NCBI RefSeq assembly: GCF_013004105.1
Contig: NZ_CP053085.1
Location: 1,736,001-1,800,000 of the forward strand
Length of the DNA: 64,000 nucleotides
Direction: 5' to 3'
Source of the DNA: Gemmatimonas groenlandica
GTDB taxonomy: Bacteria > Gemmatimonadota > Gemmatimonadetes > Gemmatimonadales > Gemmatimonadaceae
A program made the position numbers and the translations under genes. Numbering within the stretch: the stretch's first letter is position 1; each line of letters starts with the position of its first letter. A model generated the notes under the pieces. The model was given only the letters and a program-made list of their open reading frames with translations, was not told the DNA's origin and searched no databases. Of this stretch, positions 51,451-61,255 are shown piece by piece.

Positions 51451-53974
51451 CGTGTCGCAGCTGAGCTGTACGTGGCACAGCGGACGTCGCCGCGTTGTCG
51501 AGCCATTGCATCAGATAGGGTGCGGTACGACTGTCCGCACGCAGACGCAGCGACTCGGGAGGACCGGACGCGACGATCTGTCCACCGGCGTCGCCGGCGC
51601 CCGGGCCCATGTCGATCACCCAGTCGCTCGTGGCAACGACGCGCATGTCATGCTCAACGACCACCACGGTGTTGCCTTGGTCGACGAGCCGTTGCAACTG
51701 TGTGAGGAGTCGATCCGCGTCATAGGGGTGTAATCCCGTCGTCGGCTCATCGAGGACGTACAGCGTATCGCGGCGAGCGGAACGCTGCAGCTCCGAGGCA
51801 AGCTTGATCCGTTGCGCCTCACCCCCGGACAGTTCGGTGGCCGGTTGGCCAAGCCGGAGATAGTCCAAGCCGATCGCCTGAAGCAGCAACAGGGTACGCA
51901 TGATGTTCGCCTCGTGCTCGAAGAATTGAACTGCCTCGGCGACGGTAAGCGCGAGCACCTCAGCAATGCTCTTGCCATTCCAGGTCACCAACAGCGTCGC
52001 CGGATTGTACCGTGTGCCATGACACGTTGGACAGGGCGCATAGACCGTCGAGAGAAATATCAGCTCCACATGCACCGATCCCTCACCTTCACATGTCGCG
52101 CACCGTCCGGCTTTCATGTTGAAGGAAAACCGACCGGCAGTGTACCGCTTGGCACGCGCCGCACGCGTCCCTGCGAACAAGTGGCGTACGTGGTCGAACA
52201 GTCCCGTGTACGTGGCAAGGTTCGAGCGTGGCGTCCGGCCGATAGGACGCTGATCGACGGTAACGAGTCGACGAACGCCGTCTCCGCCGGCAGCGATACG
52301 ACCGCGCGACGGCGTGCGCATCGACGGTTCGTCGGGAACGTCCGACTGCACATCAGGCGCGACATGACCGAGATGCTCGGCAACCACGTCGACCAGTGCC
52401 TGACTCACGAGACTCGACTTGCCGGAGCCGGAGATGCCCGTCACCATCGTCAGCGCGCCGAGCGGAATGCGTACGGTGAGTCGGCGGAGCGTATTGCGCG
52501 TGACGTCACGCAGCTCCAGCCAACGTGTCGGTTCGCGCCGGCGACGAGCCGGCGCCGCACCGTGGCCGAAGAGATAGGGCGCGGTCCGAGAGGCCGCGAT
52601 GTGCTGCAGACCCTCCGGTGGTCCGCTGTAGAGGATGCGACCACCGCCTGTTCCGCCATCGGGACCGACATCGATCAGCCAGTCGGCGCGCTCCATCATT
52701 TCAAGATCATGCTCGACCACACACACCGAGTTGCCGGCCGCTTTGAGATCATCAAGTGCGGCGAATAGCGCCTGATTGTCGGCGGGGTGCAATCCTGCCG
52801 TCGGTTCGTCGAGCACGTAAAGCACGCCAAACAGATTGGATCGGATTTGCGTCGCAAGCCGCAATCGTTGTAGCTCGCCGGCCGACAGCGTCGTCGTGGA
52901 ACGCTCCAGCGTCAGATACCCAAGCCCGAGCGACTGAAGCGTCACGACGCGTACGAGGATATCCGCTACGATGCGTTCGGCTACGATCCGATTTTCAGCG
53001 GACGCCCGTTCACCGTGACCCGCCGACGGGCGAGCCGTCTGCTCGAGCACTTCCACCAGTGCCTTGAACGAGAGTTGCGACAAGCTGCCAATGTCCTTGC
53101 CGGCAAACGTGACCGACAGCGCGGCCTTCTTCAGGCGACGCCCCTTGCAGAGCGGGCAACGGACTCCCGTCAAGAACTGCGACACACGCTTCTTCATGAG
53201 GGCACTCTGCGTCGTCGCGAAGGTCTTCAGCACATACTTTCGGGCACCGATGAACGTGCCCATGTAGCTGGGCTCCAGCTTTCGCTTGCGCGCGGCGAGT
53301 ACTTCGTCGCTGGAGAAGCCCGCAAAGACGGGAACGGTCGGCTGATCGTCGGTATACAGAATCCACTGCCGTGTGCGTTTGGGCAGCTCGCGCCAGGGCG
53401 TATCGATCGAATGCCCCAGTGTGACCAGAATGTCACGGAGATTCTGCCCCTGCCACGCGGTCGGCCACGCGGCCACCGCCCGCTCGCGTATAGTGAGTGA
53501 GGCGTCCGGCACCATGAACTCTTCCGTCACATCGTACACAGTGCCGAGGCCATGGCACCGCGAACACGCTCCCTGAGGCGTATTCGGCGAAAAGTCTTCG
53601 GCATGCAGACGCGGCTGTCGCGCTGGATAGTGACCCGCTCGCGAATAGAGCAGGCGAAGCAGGTTCGAGATCGTCGTGACACTGCCGACACTCGACCGTA
53701 CGCTTGGCGTGCCGCGTTGCTGTCGGAGGGCCACGGCTGGCGGTAGGCCATCGATCGTATCAACATCGGGCACGCCAATCTGATCGAACAAGCGGCGCGC
53801 ATAGGGCGCGACGGAGTCGAGAAAGCGTCGCTGTGCTTCCGCGAACACCGTACCGAAGGCGAGTGACGACTTCCCCGAACCGGATACGCCCGAGAACACC
53901 ACGAGCGCCTCTCGAGGAATGTCAACGTCCACGTTCCGCAAATTGTGCTCGCGAGCGCCACGAACACGGATCAT
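51440..53974 (-). CDS. uvrA: class II UvrA-like excinuclease ATPase
   Basis: The product has 844 residues from the ATG at 53972-53974 (MIRVRGAREHNLRNVDVDIP, the usual UvrA beginning); a GTG 51 nt upstream is possible. It is a tandem ABC ATPase with GVSGSGKSSLAFGTVFAEAQ, LSAGELQRLRLATQ and VLYVLDEPTAGLHP, then GISGSGKSSL, LSGGEAQRIKLASELQ and VLDEPTTGLHP. Zinc modules CSRCHGLG, CPLCKGRRL and CATCEGEG/CPTCHGT are visible. It is shorter than canonical UvrA (~940), which fits class II UvrA2 lacking the UvrB-binding domain. UvrA2 proteins are tied to damage tolerance and to resistance to DNA-binding antibiotics; a housekeeping uvrA should exist elsewhere. Confidence 0.9.
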   Translation of the reverse strand: MIRVRGAREHNLRNVDVDIPREALVVFSGVSGSGKSSLAFGTVFAEAQRRFLDSVAPYARRLFDQIGVPDVDTIDGLPPAVALRQQRGTPSVRSSVGSVTTISNLLRLLYSRAGHYPARQPRLHAEDFSPNTPQGACSRCHGLGTVYDVTEEFMVPDASLTIRERAVAAWPTAWQGQNLRDILVTLGHSIDTPWRELPKRTRQWILYTDDQPTVPVFAGFSSDEVLAARKRKLEPSYMGTFIGARKYVLKTFATTQSALMKKRVSQFLTGVRCPLCKGRRLKKAALSVTFAGKDIGSLSQLSFKALVEVLEQTARPSAGHGERASAENRIVAERIVADILVRVVTLQSLGLGYLTLERSTTTLSAGELQRLRLATQIRSNLFGVLYVLDEPTAGLHPADNQALFAALDDLKAAGNSVCVVEHDLEMMERADWLIDVGPDGGTGGGRILYSGPPEGLQHIAASRTAPYLFGHGAAPARRRREPTRWLELRDVTRNTLRRLTVRIPLGALTMVTGISGSGKSSLVSQALVDVVAEHLGHVAPDVQSDVPDEPSMRTPSRGRIAAGGDGVRRLVTVDQRPIGRTPRSNLATYTGLFDHVRHLFAGTRAARAKRYTAGRFSFNMKAGRCATCEGEGSVHVELIFLSTVYAPCPTCHGTRYNPATLLVTWNGKSIAEVLALTVAEAVQFFEHEANIMRTLLLLQAIGLDYLRLGQPATELSGGEAQRIKLASELQRSARRDTLYVLDEPTTGLHPYDADRLLTQLQRLVDQGNTVVVVEHDMRVVATSDWVIDMGPGAGDAGGQIVASGPPESLRLRADSRTAPYLMQWLDNAATSAVPRTAQLRHDAR

Positions 53975-54168
53975 GTCGTGCGGCGAACTCGACGTTTCTG
54001 GCTGAATACGCTTCGGCTGTTGCACGTGACGTCGTGTCAGCGGCAGGATGCATGCCGTGACGCTGCACGCTAGAACTCGGTCCGCAACTTGCTCTCTGCT
54101 TTGTGACGAGTATTCCGATCCGGGCAGTCCGGCCTGGCAATTCGATCACGCGAGCGGCGAGGGACGGC

Positions 54169-55320
54169 ATGAGCAGAACGGAGGTGAATGGCACGACCGC
54201 TGCGCTCGCCCAGCTGCACCGCGAGGGCGATGCGCTCGTGGTTGCGCTCGGCGGCGTCTGGTCGCTGGAGAAATCCGTGCCTCGCTTCCCGGATCTTGTC
54301 GCACGCTCAACGGCAGCAAGTGAGGCTATACGTTCCGTCTCATTCGACGCCGCTGAGCTCGGCGAATGGGACAGCAGCTTGCTGATCTTTCTGATGCAGG
54401 TCCAGTCGTTTTGCGAGGAGCACTCCCTCGAGCTCGGCCCATCATCGCTGCCCGAGCAGGTTCCGCGGCTGCTCGCGCTTGCGCATGCGGTACCTGAGCG
54501 GTCCCAAGCGAAAGAACCGGATCGCAGCTCGCTCGTGGCACGCATCGGCGAAGCCGCACTTGGCATATGGAGCGACGTCCGCAGTGCCATCCGTTTCACC
54601 GGTGAGATCGCCATCGCACTCGCCGGTCTTCCCACGCGACGCGTGCATATGCGTTGGCGCGAGTTCTGGGTGGTGATACAGACGAACAGTTCCGGTGCAC
54701 TGCCGATCGTCACGCTCATCGCGCTGCTCGTCGGCGTGATCATTGCGTTTCTGGGTGTAGTCGTGCTCAAACGGTTCGGTGCCGGCTACTACGTCTCCTA
54801 CCTGGTTGGCTTTGGGATGCTGCGGGAAATGGCCGCACTGATGACAGGGATCATTATCGCCGGTCGCACCGGTGCAGCGTTTGCGGCTGAGCTAGGCAGC
54901 ATGAAGATCACGGAGGAGATCGATGCGTATGTCACCTTCGGCGTATCGCCCATCGAACATCTGGTACTGCCGCGCTTCCTCGGCCTCTTCGCCATGATGC
55001 CGCTGCTCACGATCTACGCCGACGTGGTGGGCATCACTGGTGGAATGCTCGTGTCTGCGACATTGCTCGATCTCTCCTTCAAGCAATTCATGAGTGGACT
55101 GCTGTCCGCCGTCACGCTCTCTGATGCGGTCTTCGGCGTCTTCAAAGGCACCATCTACGGCCTGCTCATCGCGGTAGCCGGTTGCATGAAGGGGTTGCAA
55201 GGCGGTTCGGACGCGAGCGCCGTCGGGCGCGCCGCGACGTCGGCGGTCGTGCTTGGCATCACCCTGATCATTCTGGCGAACGCGGTAGTCGACTGGCTTG
55301 CCGCGCTGCTCGACATATGA
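54169..55320 (+). CDS. mlaE: MlaE-family lipid ABC permease with N-terminal STAS domain
   Basis: The 383-residue product starts at the ATG at 54169 (MSRTEVNGTTAALAQLHREG). Residues ~10-105 resemble a STAS domain (IRSVSFDAAELGEWDSSLLI), the part supplied separately as MlaB in E. coli. The permease follows: MRWREFWVVIQTNSSGALPI, then GRTGAAFAAELGSMKITEEI and AYVTFGVSPIEHLVLPRFL, the conserved MlaE loop, with five or six helices. It is the first gene of an operon with overlapping members (ATGA to the ATPase) and would form the inner-membrane part of an MCE phospholipid transporter. Confidence 0.93.
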   Translation: MSRTEVNGTTAALAQLHREGDALVVALGGVWSLEKSVPRFPDLVARSTAASEAIRSVSFDAAELGEWDSSLLIFLMQVQSFCEEHSLELGPSSLPEQVPRLLALAHAVPERSQAKEPDRSSLVARIGEAALGIWSDVRSAIRFTGEIAIALAGLPTRRVHMRWREFWVVIQTNSSGALPIVTLIALLVGVIIAFLGVVVLKRFGAGYYVSYLVGFGMLREMAALMTGIIIAGRTGAAFAAELGSMKITEEIDAYVTFGVSPIEHLVLPRFLGLFAMMPLLTIYADVVGITGGMLVSATLLDLSFKQFMSGLLSAVTLSDAVFGVFKGTIYGLLIAVAGCMKGLQGGSDASAVGRAATSAVVLGITLIILANAVVDWLAALLDI

Positions 55321-56075
55321 CACCCCCAGCGATCGAAGTGGTCGACCTGACCATGATGTACGGGGATCGCGTCATTATGAGCGACCTCACGTTCTCCGTT
55401 GCACGGGGAGAAGTGTTCGTGCTGATGGGCGGCAGCGGCAGCGGCAAGAGCACGCTGCTAAAGCACTTGATTGGCCTCAAGGAGCCGGCGAAGGGCTCGA
55501 TTCGCTTTGAAGGCGAGACGTTCGACCTCACGGATGATGACGCACGAAAGCGTGTGCTCCGACGATTCGGCGTCCTGTACCAGAACGGTGCACTCTGGAG
55601 CGGTCTCACGCTCGCCGAAAACATCGCCCTTCCGCTCGACGAGTTTACCGCGCTCGATCAGCAGACGATCGCCGAAGTGGTGTCGCTCAAATTGGCGTTG
55701 GTCGGGCTTCGTGGCTTTGAAGACTACTACCCCGCGGCCATCAGCGGCGGGATGCGAAAGCGCGCTGCACTCGCGCGTGCGATGGCTCTCGATCCGGCGG
55801 TGCTCTTCTTCGACGAGCCGTCATCAGGTCTCGATCCGATCAGCGCCAGTCGCCTGGACGACCTCATTCTCGAACTGAAGGCGAGCTTCGGCACCACCAT
55901 TGTCGTGGTGACCCACGACCTCGACAGCATCTTCCGCATCGCCGACCGCGCGCTGTTCCTCGACATCGAGCAGAAGACCATGACGGCGCTCGGTCCGCCG
56001 GCGGAACTCCGCGACAATCCACCCAGTGAGGAAGTGCACCGATTCCTCACCCGTAGCAGCGACGGCCTTCCATGA
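55317..56075 (+). CDS. mlaF: MlaF-family lipid ABC transporter ATPase
   Basis: The 252-residue product starts in the stop of mlaE (ATGA). It has complete ABC motifs: Walker A GGSGSGKST, Q-loop LYQNGALWSGLTLAENIALP, signature ISGGMRKRAALARAMALDPA, Walker B VLFFDEPSSGLDP and switch VTHDLDSIFRIADR. The ISGGMRKR signature variant is characteristic of the MlaF/Ttg2A group. It provides energy for the MlaE-MlaD lipid pathway. It overlaps mlaD by 4 nt. Confidence 0.95.
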   Translation: MTPPAIEVVDLTMMYGDRVIMSDLTFSVARGEVFVLMGGSGSGKSTLLKHLIGLKEPAKGSIRFEGETFDLTDDDARKRVLRRFGVLYQNGALWSGLTLAENIALPLDEFTALDQQTIAEVVSLKLALVGLRGFEDYYPAAISGGMRKRAALARAMALDPAVLFFDEPSSGLDPISASRLDDLILELKASFGTTIVVVTHDLDSIFRIADRALFLDIEQKTMTALGPPAELRDNPPSEEVHRFLTRSSDGLP

Positions 56076-57064
56076 GTCAACGCGCCAACCCCACTGCCAT
56101 CGGCCTCTTTCTGCTCGGCGCGCTCGTACTCGCCGTCGTCGGAACGGTCATCCTTGCGTCCGCGACGTGGTTTCAGGATCGCACAACCTTCATCAGCTTC
56201 TTCCCCGAGTCGGTCAACGGCCTGGAGAACGGCGCTCCCGTGAAGTTTCAGGGCGTTCCCGTGGGCAGCGTCACCGGCATCAACATTCAGATCGACCAGC
56301 GCGACGAGTCCTTTCAAGTGCCGGTGGAGTACGAGATCGACGTTCCACGATTGACGACACCGCGCGGCACATACGTAAACCTCGCCGATACGTTGGTGCT
56401 CAAGGAGCAGATCAAGAAGGGGCTTCGCGCGCAGTTACAGATGGAGAGTCTAGTCACGGGCGTGCTCTATCTCGAGCTCAGCTATCGCCAGGACTCGACA
56501 CCGCCTCAACTCGAGCCGCGCGCCACCGAGTGGCCAGAGATTCCGACCACGCCATCGCTGATGGCCGCGATCGGTGGCGGTGCCGGGAGCCTGCTCTCCG
56601 AGATGATGAAGATTCTCAATCGCGTGAACGGGATGCTCAGAGACGTGAACATGCGCGAGATCAACGCCGCCGTCGTGCAGTCGGCGAAGGCCGTGCAGGA
56701 GCTTGTGAGCACGCCGGAGCTTCGGGCCACGCTGCGCCAGATGCCGGAAGCCACGGCCCAGCTGAACCGCACGCTGGCCGAGGCCGAGAAGCTGGCGACT
56801 CGGGCCACCGTAGCGATCGACCCCATGCAGACCCAGATCACCGGAGCGTCCACGGAGGCGATCGCAACGCTGCAGGCACTGCGAAAGACGCTCGACGACA
56901 CACACGGCTTGCTGTCGGCGGACACGGGCCCCGGCTACGCGCTGACCGGCGCCCTGACGAGTCTGCGTGATGCCGCGGATGCACTCCGTGTGTTGATCCG
57001 ATCGCTCGAACAGAATCCCGACATGATGATCCGCGGCAAAAAGCCGCCCGAGAAACTCCCATGA
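56072..57064 (+). CDS. mlaD: MCE-domain (MlaD-family) lipid-binding protein
   Basis: The 330-residue product has an N-terminal membrane anchor (AIGLFLLGALVLAVVGTVIL). A single MCE domain follows (~35-115: FFPESVNGLENGAPVKFQGV, then PVGSVTGINIQ and the RGTYVNLADTLVLKEQIKKG region). The C-terminal region is long and helical (~170-330; VNGMLRDVNMREINAAVVQS, QLNRTLAEAEKLATRATVAI). The helices would form the tube through which lipid moves, as in PqiB/LetB- or MlaD-like assemblies. It overlaps both neighbours by 4 nt. Confidence 0.92.
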   Translation: MSQRANPTAIGLFLLGALVLAVVGTVILASATWFQDRTTFISFFPESVNGLENGAPVKFQGVPVGSVTGINIQIDQRDESFQVPVEYEIDVPRLTTPRGTYVNLADTLVLKEQIKKGLRAQLQMESLVTGVLYLELSYRQDSTPPQLEPRATEWPEIPTTPSLMAAIGGGAGSLLSEMMKILNRVNGMLRDVNMREINAAVVQSAKAVQELVSTPELRATLRQMPEATAQLNRTLAEAEKLATRATVAIDPMQTQITGASTEAIATLQALRKTLDDTHGLLSADTGPGYALTGALTSLRDAADALRVLIRSLEQNPDMMIRGKKPPEKLP

Positions 57065-57726
57065 ACATGCGTGTTCGTTCGTCTTGTCTGATGGTGCTGG
57101 CCGCCCTGCTTCCGCTGTCGGCGTGCTTCAAACTGTCGAGACAGTCGCCGCGACTGCAGCAGTTCGTGTTGAGCGGAGCGCCGCCAACGTCGACGGCAGA
57201 GGTTCGCGCCGGCCGCACGCTTGCGCTACGCCGAATCGATCTGGCGGCTTACCTGGCCGTACCTGCGATCATCATCCGACGCGGCGCGAACGAGGTGGTC
57301 GTGTCGGAATTTCACCGGTGGGGCGAGGATCTCAGCGAAGGCATCAATCGCGTGGTGGCGGCGAATCTCGCCGGCGCGCCGTCGGTGCGTGCCGTACACG
57401 TTGCGCCGTGGCAGATCGGTGCGCGTCACGATTTCCTCGTACAACTGCATGTGTCTCGCTTCGAGGGGATCGCCGACTCGGCCGCCACTCAGGGCCGCAT
57501 TCATCTGCTGGCCAGCTGGGACATCATCAGTCCAGGCAACGGGGCACTACTGATGCGTGGCACGACCGACGAACGCGGTGGCTCGTGGCGGGTGGGAGAC
57601 TACGCGGGCCTGGTGACCGAATTGGATGCCGCGCTGTCGCGTATGGCGCGTGACATTGCCGCGTGCGTAGCTCGCTTCCCCAACGACTCAACGCCGCCAG
57701 CCAGCTGTGGAGCCGCCGCGCAATAG
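57061..57726 (+). CDS. ABC-type transport auxiliary lipoprotein (PqiC-like)
   Basis: The 221-residue lipoprotein (lipobox LLPLSAC, Cys ~21) opens LRRIDLAAYLAVPAIIIRRG and VVSEFHRWGEDLSEGINRVV, the pattern of the ABC_trans_aux/PqiC family. That family links MCE transporters to the outer membrane. It overlaps mlaD by 4 nt and closes the lipid transport operon. No toluene- or phospholipid-specific residue can be read. Assignment to the family is firm; the direction of lipid flow is not known. Confidence 0.85.
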   Translation: MNMRVRSSCLMVLAALLPLSACFKLSRQSPRLQQFVLSGAPPTSTAEVRAGRTLALRRIDLAAYLAVPAIIIRRGANEVVVSEFHRWGEDLSEGINRVVAANLAGAPSVRAVHVAPWQIGARHDFLVQLHVSRFEGIADSAATQGRIHLLASWDIISPGNGALLMRGTTDERGGSWRVGDYAGLVTELDAALSRMARDIAACVARFPNDSTPPASCGAAAQ

Positions 57727-57780
57727 GCGAGCTCGTGGGCGACCCTGGCCTACGCAGCGGGAAGACGGCGTTCGACCGCA

Positions 57781-59394
57781 CTATCGCGATGGTTCAGCCA
57801 CTGGCAACTCCACCTGCCACAACCGTTTGCCGGTCACGTCCCAGAGGCCAGCCGTCAGCGCGTGCGTTGAGGCATCGACGTCAAGCGTGCCGTAGAACTG
57901 CAGGTTGTCGCTCGGCGGACGATTCGGCTTCGGCGCCGTGCTGGCAAAGCGCACCTCAGGACCGAACGACGCGTCGAGCACATTCGGCCCAAACGTCCCG
58001 GCGTGCATGGGGCCAGCCACGAACTCCCAGAACGCATCAAAGTGGGTGAACTGGGCGCGCTCCGGCGCGTAGTGATGCGCAGCCGCGTAGTGCACGTCGG
58101 CCGTAACCCACACCACGTTCCGCACCTTTGCTTGCTGCAACTGCTGCAGCAGCCGGGCGACTTCCAGTTCGCGTCCGGAAGGAACGCCGTCATCGCTGTT
58201 GGCGATCGCCTCGAAGTTGCGTTCGCCATTGCGTACGCGATCGGGCACGATCAGCCCTATCGGCATGTCGCACGCCACCACCTTCCAGACCGCGCGACTC
58301 TCCCGCATGGCGCGCGACAGCCACGCCAGTTGCTCCGCACCGAACATCGCGGTCTCGCTGGACGCGGTACGTTGCCTATTCCCGCTGTTGGCGCCGCGGT
58401 AGCTGCGCAGGTCCACGACAAACAGCTCCAGCAGTGGCCCGTATCGGAACTGTCGATACACGCGACCTGCGTCGCGGCGATGGCGTCGTATCGGCAGAAA
58501 CTCGAAGAACGCCTGCTTCGCGCGCTCGGCCAGCACGCGAACCCGCTTTTCGGTGTAGCGTGGATCATTCTCGAGTACGAGATCGTGAAACCAGTTGTCG
58601 ACGACCTCGTGATCATCCCACTGGGCGATCATCGGCACACTTGCGCCGAACTGTCGGGCGTTCGCATCGAGCAGGTTGTACGCGAAGGCGCCGCGATACT
58701 CCTCGAGCGTTTCGGCCACCTTGCGCTTGCCATCGACCACGAGGTTTCGCCACATGGTGCCGTCGTCGAGCGGTACTTCGGGCAGTAGCGGTTGATCGGC
58801 GTAAATGTTGTCTCCGGAATGCACGAAAACATCGGGCTCGGCGCGGCGCAACGCGTCGTACATACGAATACCACCGCGCGACTCATCGATGCCCCATCCC
58901 TGCCCCACCATATCTCCCGACCACGCCACACGCACTCGGTGCCCGCCACGCGCAGACGGGTGTGGCGCCGTCCGCAGATGTCCAATGATCGGCTCACTAA
59001 ACACGCGGGGCGCACGCTCACTCTCGTACCGCACCCGGTACCAGATGTCCTGACCAGCCGGAAGGGCGGTCAGGTCGAGGTGCGTGGTGTACGCCGACTC
59101 GGCGACCGCCACGGGACTGCGCAGGCGCCGCACATTCGTGAAGCGCTCGCTCGTGTCCCACTCCACGTGCAGTCGCGCTGCGCGATCGGTGCGCGACCAC
59201 AGTATCGCGCGATCGGATAACGGGTCGCCGGACTGCACCCCATTCACCATGACTGGCCGCTGTCGCGCGCTGGGTACGATCGCCGGTGCACCATCAGTCG
59301 GAAGCCACAGTCTGGTGTCGGGAACAAACATGGCCGCGCCCGCGGCCAACGTGCCCTGTACGAACCGGCGGCGGGACAAAGGCGTTTCAGACAT
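57781..59394 (-). CDS. phoD: PhoD-like alkaline phosphatase/phosphodiesterase, Tat-exported
   Basis: The 537-residue product starts with a Tat signal (SRRRFVQGTLAAGAAMF, twin Arg). A PhoD_N domain covers ~45-135 (VNGVQSGDPLSDRAILWSRT). The metallophosphatase core follows: VAWSGDMVGQGWGIDESRGG, HSGDNIYADQPLL, VPMIAQWDDHEVVDNWF and VVWVTADVHYAAAHHY supply the Fe/Ca ligand residues. PhoD enzymes hydrolyse phosphomono- or diesters outside the cell and are usually induced by phosphate shortage. No Pho box is visible. It converges with the lipid operon (54-bp gap) and is divergent from the DsbA gene. Confidence 0.92.
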   Translation of the reverse strand: MSETPLSRRRFVQGTLAAGAAMFVPDTRLWLPTDGAPAIVPSARQRPVMVNGVQSGDPLSDRAILWSRTDRAARLHVEWDTSERFTNVRRLRSPVAVAESAYTTHLDLTALPAGQDIWYRVRYESERAPRVFSEPIIGHLRTAPHPSARGGHRVRVAWSGDMVGQGWGIDESRGGIRMYDALRRAEPDVFVHSGDNIYADQPLLPEVPLDDGTMWRNLVVDGKRKVAETLEEYRGAFAYNLLDANARQFGASVPMIAQWDDHEVVDNWFHDLVLENDPRYTEKRVRVLAERAKQAFFEFLPIRRHRRDAGRVYRQFRYGPLLELFVVDLRSYRGANSGNRQRTASSETAMFGAEQLAWLSRAMRESRAVWKVVACDMPIGLIVPDRVRNGERNFEAIANSDDGVPSGRELEVARLLQQLQQAKVRNVVWVTADVHYAAAHHYAPERAQFTHFDAFWEFVAGPMHAGTFGPNVLDASFGPEVRFASTAPKPNRPPSDNLQFYGTLDVDASTHALTAGLWDVTGKRLWQVELPVAEPSR

Positions 59395-59540
59395 GTACCA
59401 GGCGATGATGAGTACGGTTGGTCATGAGTACCCTGAAAGATCGCTCCGTGCACTCCATACGGCACTTAGGAGGGGCGCTCACCCCCCAACTAGATTGCCC
59501 CGCGTTGCAGAAGCACCATATCATCACCGTGGAGTAACGG

Positions 59541-60182
59541 ATGCTCGTCGAAATCTGGTCGGATATTGCCTGTCCGTGGTGTTACGTGGGAAAGCGTCGG
59601 TTCGAGGCCGCACTGGCAGGCTTCGCGCACCGGGACGCGGTCACCGTGACGTGGCGTAGCTTCGAACTCGATCCACGGGCGCCGCGGCAACATGATGTGT
59701 CCCAACCGGAGTTGCTGGCGCGCAAGTACGGCATGTCGGTAGCGGACGCGCAGGCGATGAACGCGCGCATGACCGAGGCCGCCGCGGGCGAAGGCCTCGC
59801 CTTCCGGCTCGACGACGTGAAGGTCGGCAACACGTTCGACGCCCACCGCCTTTTGCACTTTGCCGATACGTTCGGTAAACGTGAAGTCCTCGGCGAGCGT
59901 CTCTTTGCCGCGTATCTCGGTGAGGGCGCCGCGCTGGGCGATATCGAGGCACTGGTGGCGCTCGCCGGCGACGTCGGCCTCGATCCGGAAGCGGTGCGGG
60001 CAGTATTGAGCGGCGAGGAGTACGCCACCGCCGTGCGCGAGGACGAGGCGGACGCGCAGGAGATCGGCGTGACCGGCGTGCCGTTTTTCGTGCTGGACCG
60101 ACGCTACGGCATTTCGGGTGCACAGGGCCATGAAGTCTTGCGCGGCGCGCTCGAACAGGCGTGGACGGAGCGCACGCCCTGA
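59541..60182 (+). CDS. DsbA family oxidoreductase, FrnE-like
   Basis: The 213-residue product has no signal peptide. It starts MLVEIWSDIACPWCYVGKRR with the active-site CPWC at 11-14, GGAG 6 nt upstream of the ATG, and the FrnE pattern RSFELDPRAP, LLARKYGMS, NTFDAHRLLHFAD and EIGVTGVPFFVLDRRYGISG (cis-Pro loop). FrnE-like proteins are cytosolic 2-electron thiol oxidoreductases implicated in polyketide chemistry and oxidative stress. It is followed by phenylalanine hydroxylase on the same strand after 127 bp that show no terminator. Confidence 0.92.
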   Translation: MLVEIWSDIACPWCYVGKRRFEAALAGFAHRDAVTVTWRSFELDPRAPRQHDVSQPELLARKYGMSVADAQAMNARMTEAAAGEGLAFRLDDVKVGNTFDAHRLLHFADTFGKREVLGERLFAAYLGEGAALGDIEALVALAGDVGLDPEAVRAVLSGEEYATAVREDEADAQEIGVTGVPFFVLDRRYGISGAQGHEVLRGALEQAWTERTP

Positions 60183-60309
60183 CGCTGCGACCTCCTCCGT
60201 ACTTTACCGAAGTCCATTGCGCCGTGGGGCTGCTTACGTTGGACTGCGATGCTGCGCGTCGCGGTGTCGCGATCTGAGACGCTGGGAACTATCACGTGGG
60301 GTTCAGGGA

Positions 60310-61245
60310 ATGGATCTGCCGCAACAGCTCGTCGCCGGACAAGGGCTCACGACCACGAAGGCGCCGTACATCGAGCAAGCCGTCGCCAACGGCGAGATGT
60401 ACATCACGCAGCCGTACGAGCTGTATTCCGCGGACAATCACGACGCCTGGCGCCGGCTGTACGCGCGCATGCAGGACCGTTGGGCGCGCTATGCAAATCC
60501 GCGCTTTCTGGACGGGCTTGATACCCTCTGCTTCGACGCAACGCAGGTGCCGCGTCTGGAAGACGTCAACAAGTTCATGGCGCCCCGCACCGGATTCCGT
60601 GCGAAGGCGGTGAGCGGCTTCGTGCCGGCGTTCAACTTTTTCGATTGCCTCAGCCGCCGCGAGTTTCCCACCACGATCACGATTCGGGATGGCGCGTCAC
60701 TCGACTACCTGCCTGAGCCCGACATCTTTCACGACATTGCCGGTCATGTGCCGATGCACACCGACCCGGCGTTCGCCGAAACATTGGTGCGATTCGGGGC
60801 CTGTGCTCATCTCGCCGCCGAGTTGGTCAGCACGGTGCCCGATCGCACCGAGAAGTTGCGGCGACTCACCAGCATTCAGAATGCGCTGCAGCGCTTTTTC
60901 TGGTTCACGGTGGAGTTCGGCCTGATGCGCGGCACGTCGCCAACCGACATCAAGGTGTACGGCTCGGGGCTGCTGTCATCGTACGGCGAGATTGTGCACT
61001 GCGTGGACAGTGACACCACGCAGCGTCACCCGCTCCAGCTGGAGTGGGTGATCAACCAACACTTCGAAATCGACCACTATCAGCCGTTGCTGTTCATTGT
61101 GAACGACTTCGACCATTTGTATGAGTTGGTGGGTCAACTCGAAGCCTGGATGAAAGCAGGCAAGCTTGATAACGTCACGCCGGGCTACCGGCAGATGAGT
61201 GAGGCGGACGCCCAGAGCTTTCTCGAGGCGAGCCTGGCGCGGTAG
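60310..61245 (+). CDS. phhA: phenylalanine 4-monooxygenase
   Basis: The 311-residue product starts at the ATG at 60310 (MDLPQQLVAGQGLTTTKAPY). The catalytic domain of pterin-dependent aromatic amino acid hydroxylases is complete: FHDIAGHVPMHTDPAFAETL with iron ligands H141 and H146, and FFWFTVEFGLMRG with the third ligand E202. Length and lack of a regulatory domain match bacterial PhhA, which makes tyrosine from phenylalanine using a tetrahydropterin. No phhB (carbinolamine dehydratase) lies next to it. The tail KLDNVTPGYRQMSEADA is unremarkable. It converges with the protease gene, 10 bp apart. Confidence 0.94.
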   Translation: MDLPQQLVAGQGLTTTKAPYIEQAVANGEMYITQPYELYSADNHDAWRRLYARMQDRWARYANPRFLDGLDTLCFDATQVPRLEDVNKFMAPRTGFRAKAVSGFVPAFNFFDCLSRREFPTTITIRDGASLDYLPEPDIFHDIAGHVPMHTDPAFAETLVRFGACAHLAAELVSTVPDRTEKLRRLTSIQNALQRFFWFTVEFGLMRGTSPTDIKVYGSGLLSSYGEIVHCVDSDTTQRHPLQLEWVINQHFEIDHYQPLLFIVNDFDHLYELVGQLEAWMKAGKLDNVTPGYRQMSEADAQSFLEASLAR

Positions 61246-61255
61246 TCGCGCCGTC

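Noticed and set aside
54169..57726. Virulence-type Mce (actinobacterial cell-entry) operon
   Set aside because: One MCE gene with MlaE/MlaF-type partners and a PqiC-like lipoprotein is the Gram-negative lipid-transport arrangement, not the six-gene mce operon.
58128..58988. Plus-strand reading frames opposite phoD
   Set aside because: Arg/Pro/Ala-rich without family patterns, and fully covered by the well-supported phosphatase gene.
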